Below, one piece after another: positions 6,253-8,645 of a stretch of DNA of 8,645 bases (positions are counted from its first letter, which is position 1; every line of letters starts with the position of its first letter). Origin of the DNA: Bacillota bacterium (GTDB lineage: Bacteria > Bacillota > Clostridia > Tissierellales > Peptoniphilaceae); the NCBI GenBank assembly GCA_023418835.1, contig JAEZYW010000125.1:1-8645 (forward strand), given 5' to 3'. A program made the translations under genes and the position numbers. Under the pieces are notes generated by a model. The model had not been told where the DNA came from. It did no database searches and was given only the letters and a program-made list of their open reading frames with translations.

Positions 6253-7746
6253 ATGCTATTGTCTTTTTCGCATTTAGTAATTATTTTTGTAATATACAGT
6301 ATATTAGGTTGGATTATAGAGGCTCTTTTAGAGGCTTTAATTAATAGTAGATTTTTAAATAGGGGTTTGTTATTTGGATCTTGGATGCCCACTTATGGAA
6401 TAGGGACAGTGATAATTTTGGTAATTTCCCGTTTATTAATAGATTTCCCTATTTTAGTTTTTCTTAGTTCGGCACTTATCGGTACATTGATATACAATTT
6501 AATGGGGTTACTTTTAGAAAAAACCTTTTTTACTCATTTGTCAGAGTATTATAAGGGATTTGATAAGGAAAAGAAGAAAGTTTTAATTCATGGTATTTTA
6601 CAAGGTTTTTTTGGAGTGGCTATTGTATATGGAATCCATCCTAAAATTACATATGTTTTTGTAAGATTTATAATTGAAAATTCAAGACTATTATCTGGAA
6701 TTTTATTTACTGTAATGGGTTTTGACTTTATGAATTCTATATCTTCTATATCTAATATGAACAATAAAATTGAAGAAATGAGAAGATTACTATTAGAATT
6801 GGAAGAATTAAATTTTAGTTGGTATGACAGTACTGACAAAGTAGAAAGCATAAACAGATTGAGAGAAATTGTTAATAGTGAAGAATCTGTTACAAGTCAT
6901 GAGGTAGAAAAAGCCATCTATGGAAGGATTCAAACCCTTAGAACTCAATTTTTTAGAACTTCTAGGATAATAAAGGCATATCCCAATATTAAGATAAAAG
7001 GATATGAAGAAGAATTTAAAATTCTGAATTTAGATGAAGATTTAAGACGTGAAATATTAAAAGATAAACTTCCCAAGCCAGTATCAACACTTTGGACAGA
7101 TACAGAAGATGCTTGGTCGACCCTTTCTTTTGAAAAGTTGGTTTGGATATTTACAGTTTCCTCTGTCGCAGGATATATAGTCGAGAGAATCTATGCATTT
7201 GTGTATCACGGGCCATTGGAAAGCAGGCAGGGATTATTGTACGGACCTTTTAGTCCAGTTTATGGAATTGGAGCATTGGCCTTAACTATTACAATCTTGC
7301 CAATTATGAAAGAAAAAAACTTTCAAATATTTATATCTGGCGGGATAATTGGGGGACTTTTGGAGGCGGTTTTGAGTTATCTCCAAGAGATTGCATTTGG
7401 ATCCGTGTCTTGGGATTATTCAGGTCAACCTTTTTCAATTTTAGGAGGCAGAACTAGCCTGAGATATATGGTTTTTTGGGGATTTTTGAGTATTTTTTAT
7501 ATTAGAAAAATTTACCCTTGGATAAAGGAATTTGTAGATAAATTGTTATCTAAGTTCAAAAGAATAGTTACAATAGCCTGGACAATACTTTTGTCAATAA
7601 ATATTATCTTGAGTTCCTTTGCTGTATATAGGTGGAGTGAAAGGTTAGTAGGAGAGCCACCATCAAATCAAATGGAATCTTGGATAGACAAAACATATCC
7701 TGATAATATAATGGAAGAAGTGTATGCCAACATGACTTTTAGATAA
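6253..7746 (+). CDS. Polytopic membrane protein with two CmpB-like 'ABC-transporter type IV' domains
   Basis: A 497-residue membrane protein of unknown function whose two halves both resemble the family named putative ABC-transporter type IV (PF06541, CmpB). That name is historical: no ATPase gene is nearby and transport is unproven. The first half (about 1-165) has GWIIEALLE (from 19) and RGLLFGSWMPTYGIG (37-51). The second (about 295-430) repeats these as GYIVERIYA (from 307) and GLLYGPFSPVYGIG (327-340), and adds the family motif WDYSGQPFSILGGRTSLRY (from 387). The first half lacks that last motif, so it seems a degenerate copy. Between them lies a charged, largely helical region (about 170-290) that may form coiled coil. 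A further membrane segment (about 436-460) precedes a soluble tail. The gene appears to stand alone; no clear promoter was found. Confidence 0.75.
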   Translation: MLLSFSHLVIIFVIYSILGWIIEALLEALINSRFLNRGLLFGSWMPTYGIGTVIILVISRLLIDFPILVFLSSALIGTLIYNLMGLLLEKTFFTHLSEYYKGFDKEKKKVLIHGILQGFFGVAIVYGIHPKITYVFVRFIIENSRLLSGILFTVMGFDFMNSISSISNMNNKIEEMRRLLLELEELNFSWYDSTDKVESINRLREIVNSEESVTSHEVEKAIYGRIQTLRTQFFRTSRIIKAYPNIKIKGYEEEFKILNLDEDLRREILKDKLPKPVSTLWTDTEDAWSTLSFEKLVWIFTVSSVAGYIVERIYAFVYHGPLESRQGLLYGPFSPVYGIGALALTITILPIMKEKNFQIFISGGIIGGLLEAVLSYLQEIAFGSVSWDYSGQPFSILGGRTSLRYMVFWGFLSIFYIRKIYPWIKEFVDKLLSKFKRIVTIAWTILLSINIILSSFAVYRWSERLVGEPPSNQMESWIDKTYPDNIMEEVYANMTFR

Positions 7747-7801
7747 AAAAGAGCCTTTGACAAGTCGACAGTAAGTCTACTATCTTGTCTAGGCTCTTTT
7801 T
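7745..7801. terminator. Strong bidirectional terminator between convergent genes
   Basis: AAAAAGAGCCT (7746-7756) pairs with AGGCTCTTTTT (7791-7801). Inside, GACAAG (7759-7764) pairs with CTTGTC (7784-7789). The A and T flanks give a T run in both directions, so it can end the membrane-protein gene (stop at 7746, overlapping the stem edge) and the leftward SLH gene (stop at 7836). Confidence 0.92.
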
Positions 7802-7835
7802 ATTTACATAACTTTTAATTATGAGCTATTTTATT

Positions 7836-8645
7836 TTAAGCTGCAGGTTTTATAGCTAAGCTATCTAAAAGTTCGCTAAGTGCGTATAAAACTTTTGCAA
7901 GTTCTGCTCTTGTCGCATTTCCTTGTGGATCGAAAATATTGTCTAATTTACCTTCCATAATTTTTGCAACTACTACAGCATCTACACTTGATTGTGCAAA
8001 TTCTGAAATGTCACCTTCATCTGCAAAATCTGGTGGCATTATTTGGATTAAAACGACTTCTTTATATCTTAAATAATTTGCTAAGATAACTGCCATTTCT
8101 TCTCTGGTCAAGTCTTCATTTGGCTTAAATTCTTCTTCAGCTTCTAGAGCGATTTTGTTTTCTACAGCCCAATTAATGGATTTTTCGTACCAATCTCCGT
8201 TTTCAACGTCTTTAAATTCAGCTTCAGATTTTGCTGCCTTTTCGCCGTTTAGTCTGTGTAGAGTTGTCAATAACATAGCCCTTGTAATCTTAGTATCTGG
8301 TTCAAAACTGTCTTCTTTAATTTCGGTAAAGATTCCAGCATCAGCCATAGCTAAGATATATTTTCTAGCCCAGTGACCTTTAATGTCGTTATATCTTTCT
8401 TCTCCAGCTGGTTTTTCACCTACAGTTACTCTACCTTCGACTTTTGGATTCACAGTTTCTTTGCCTTCAATATACTTAGCTAAAACTTCAGAAAGCAATG
8501 GATATTCAGATATTTTTTCGCCTTTTTTAAACATTTCGTATCCGTCTCCGCCAACTGCCATAAAGTCGTTAGTGACTAACTTATAAGTCTTATTAAGATC
8601 TAAGTCTTCTTCTCCAACTTTAACGTCAAAAACTCTTTCTCCAGC
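7836..8645 (-). CDS. 5'-nucleotidase-like surface protein with three SLH domains, C-terminal part
   Basis: A cell-surface protein; the frame is open to the window edge and 269 residues are visible, so the N-terminus is missing. The visible start (ERVFDVKVGEEDLDLNKTYK, then LVTNDFMAVGGDGYEMFKKG) matches the end of the 5'-nucleotidase C-terminal domain of UshA-type enzymes, which release phosphate from extracellular nucleotides. The segment to about residue 80 (LLSEVLAKYIEGKETVNP, then EGRVTV) completes that domain. Three SLH domains follow, at about 84-133 (YNDIKGHWARKYI, ITRAMLL), 144-193 (FKDVENGDWYEKSI, LTREEMA) and 207-258 (FADEGDISEFAQSSV, ATRAELA). SLH triplets bind pyruvylated secondary wall polysaccharide, so the enzyme is held on the wall without sortase. 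The protein ends shortly after the third domain. The metal-binding catalytic domain cannot be checked here. Confidence 0.85.
   Translation of the reverse strand, partial: AGERVFDVKVGEEDLDLNKTYKLVTNDFMAVGGDGYEMFKKGEKISEYPLLSEVLAKYIEGKETVNPKVEGRVTVGEKPAGEERYNDIKGHWARKYILAMADAGIFTEIKEDSFEPDTKITRAMLLTTLHRLNGEKAAKSEAEFKDVENGDWYEKSINWAVENKIALEAEEEFKPNEDLTREEMAVILANYLRYKEVVLIQIMPPDFADEGDISEFAQSSVDAVVVAKIMEGKLDNIFDPQGNATRAELAKVLYALSELLDSLAIKPAA

Noticed and set aside
6588..6851. Minus-strand open frame inside the CmpB-like membrane-protein gene, with similar ones at 6195-6392 (-), 8155-8376 (+) and 8383-8586 (+)
   Set aside because: All lie opposite well-supported coding sequence or its start, without ribosome binding sites or recognisable domains.

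Overview
The window is AT-rich DNA with strong GGAGG-type ribosome binding sites, a stand-alone (rhodanese-free) ThiI, a class B sortase and an S-layer-homology (SLH) surface protein. Together these point to a low-GC anaerobic Firmicute of the Clostridia/Tissierellia type. That assignment is an inference from gene content; no rRNA or other marker is present.

Layout. Positions 1-1757 (+) hold a sulfur-trafficking pair: the C-terminal part of a cysteine desulfurase, overlapping by 4 bases the start of thiI (tRNA 4-thiouridine synthetase). Positions 1781-2847 (+) hold a membrane-anchored alpha/beta hydrolase of the acyl-CoA thioesterase/BAAT type, split by a one-base frameshift and closed by a clear terminator at 2853-2887. 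About 2895-3590 is a complete IS200-type insertion sequence with end hairpins and an RBS-sequestering leader; its tnpA is frameshifted immediately before the catalytic HUH motif. Positions 5215-3602 (-) hold a secreted alkaline phosphatase whose reading frame is broken by one in-frame TAA, with its last predicted metal-ligand histidine beyond the stop. A divergent intergenic region (5216-5392) carries Pho-box-like hexamers for the phosphatase and a good promoter for the next gene. Positions 5393-6160 (+) hold a class B sortase. Positions 6253-7746 (+) hold a polytopic membrane protein with two copies of the 'ABC-transporter type IV' (CmpB-like) domain. A strong bidirectional terminator (7745-7801) separates it from the convergent gene 8645-7836 (-), the C-terminal part of a 5'-nucleotidase-like protein ending in three SLH domains.

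How the genes work together. The first pair supplies and uses persulfide sulfur for tRNA thiolation. The phosphatase and the SLH-anchored nucleotidase are both extracytoplasmic phosphate-releasing enzymes, and the sortase is a second means of fixing proteins to the wall, so the right half has a cell-surface/phosphate-salvage flavour. The most striking point is that three adjacent genes (hydrolase, transposase, phosphatase) each carry one disabling lesion within about 1.7 kb. This is either local gene decay around the IS or sequence error. I found no convincing new defence or mobile system beyond the IS.
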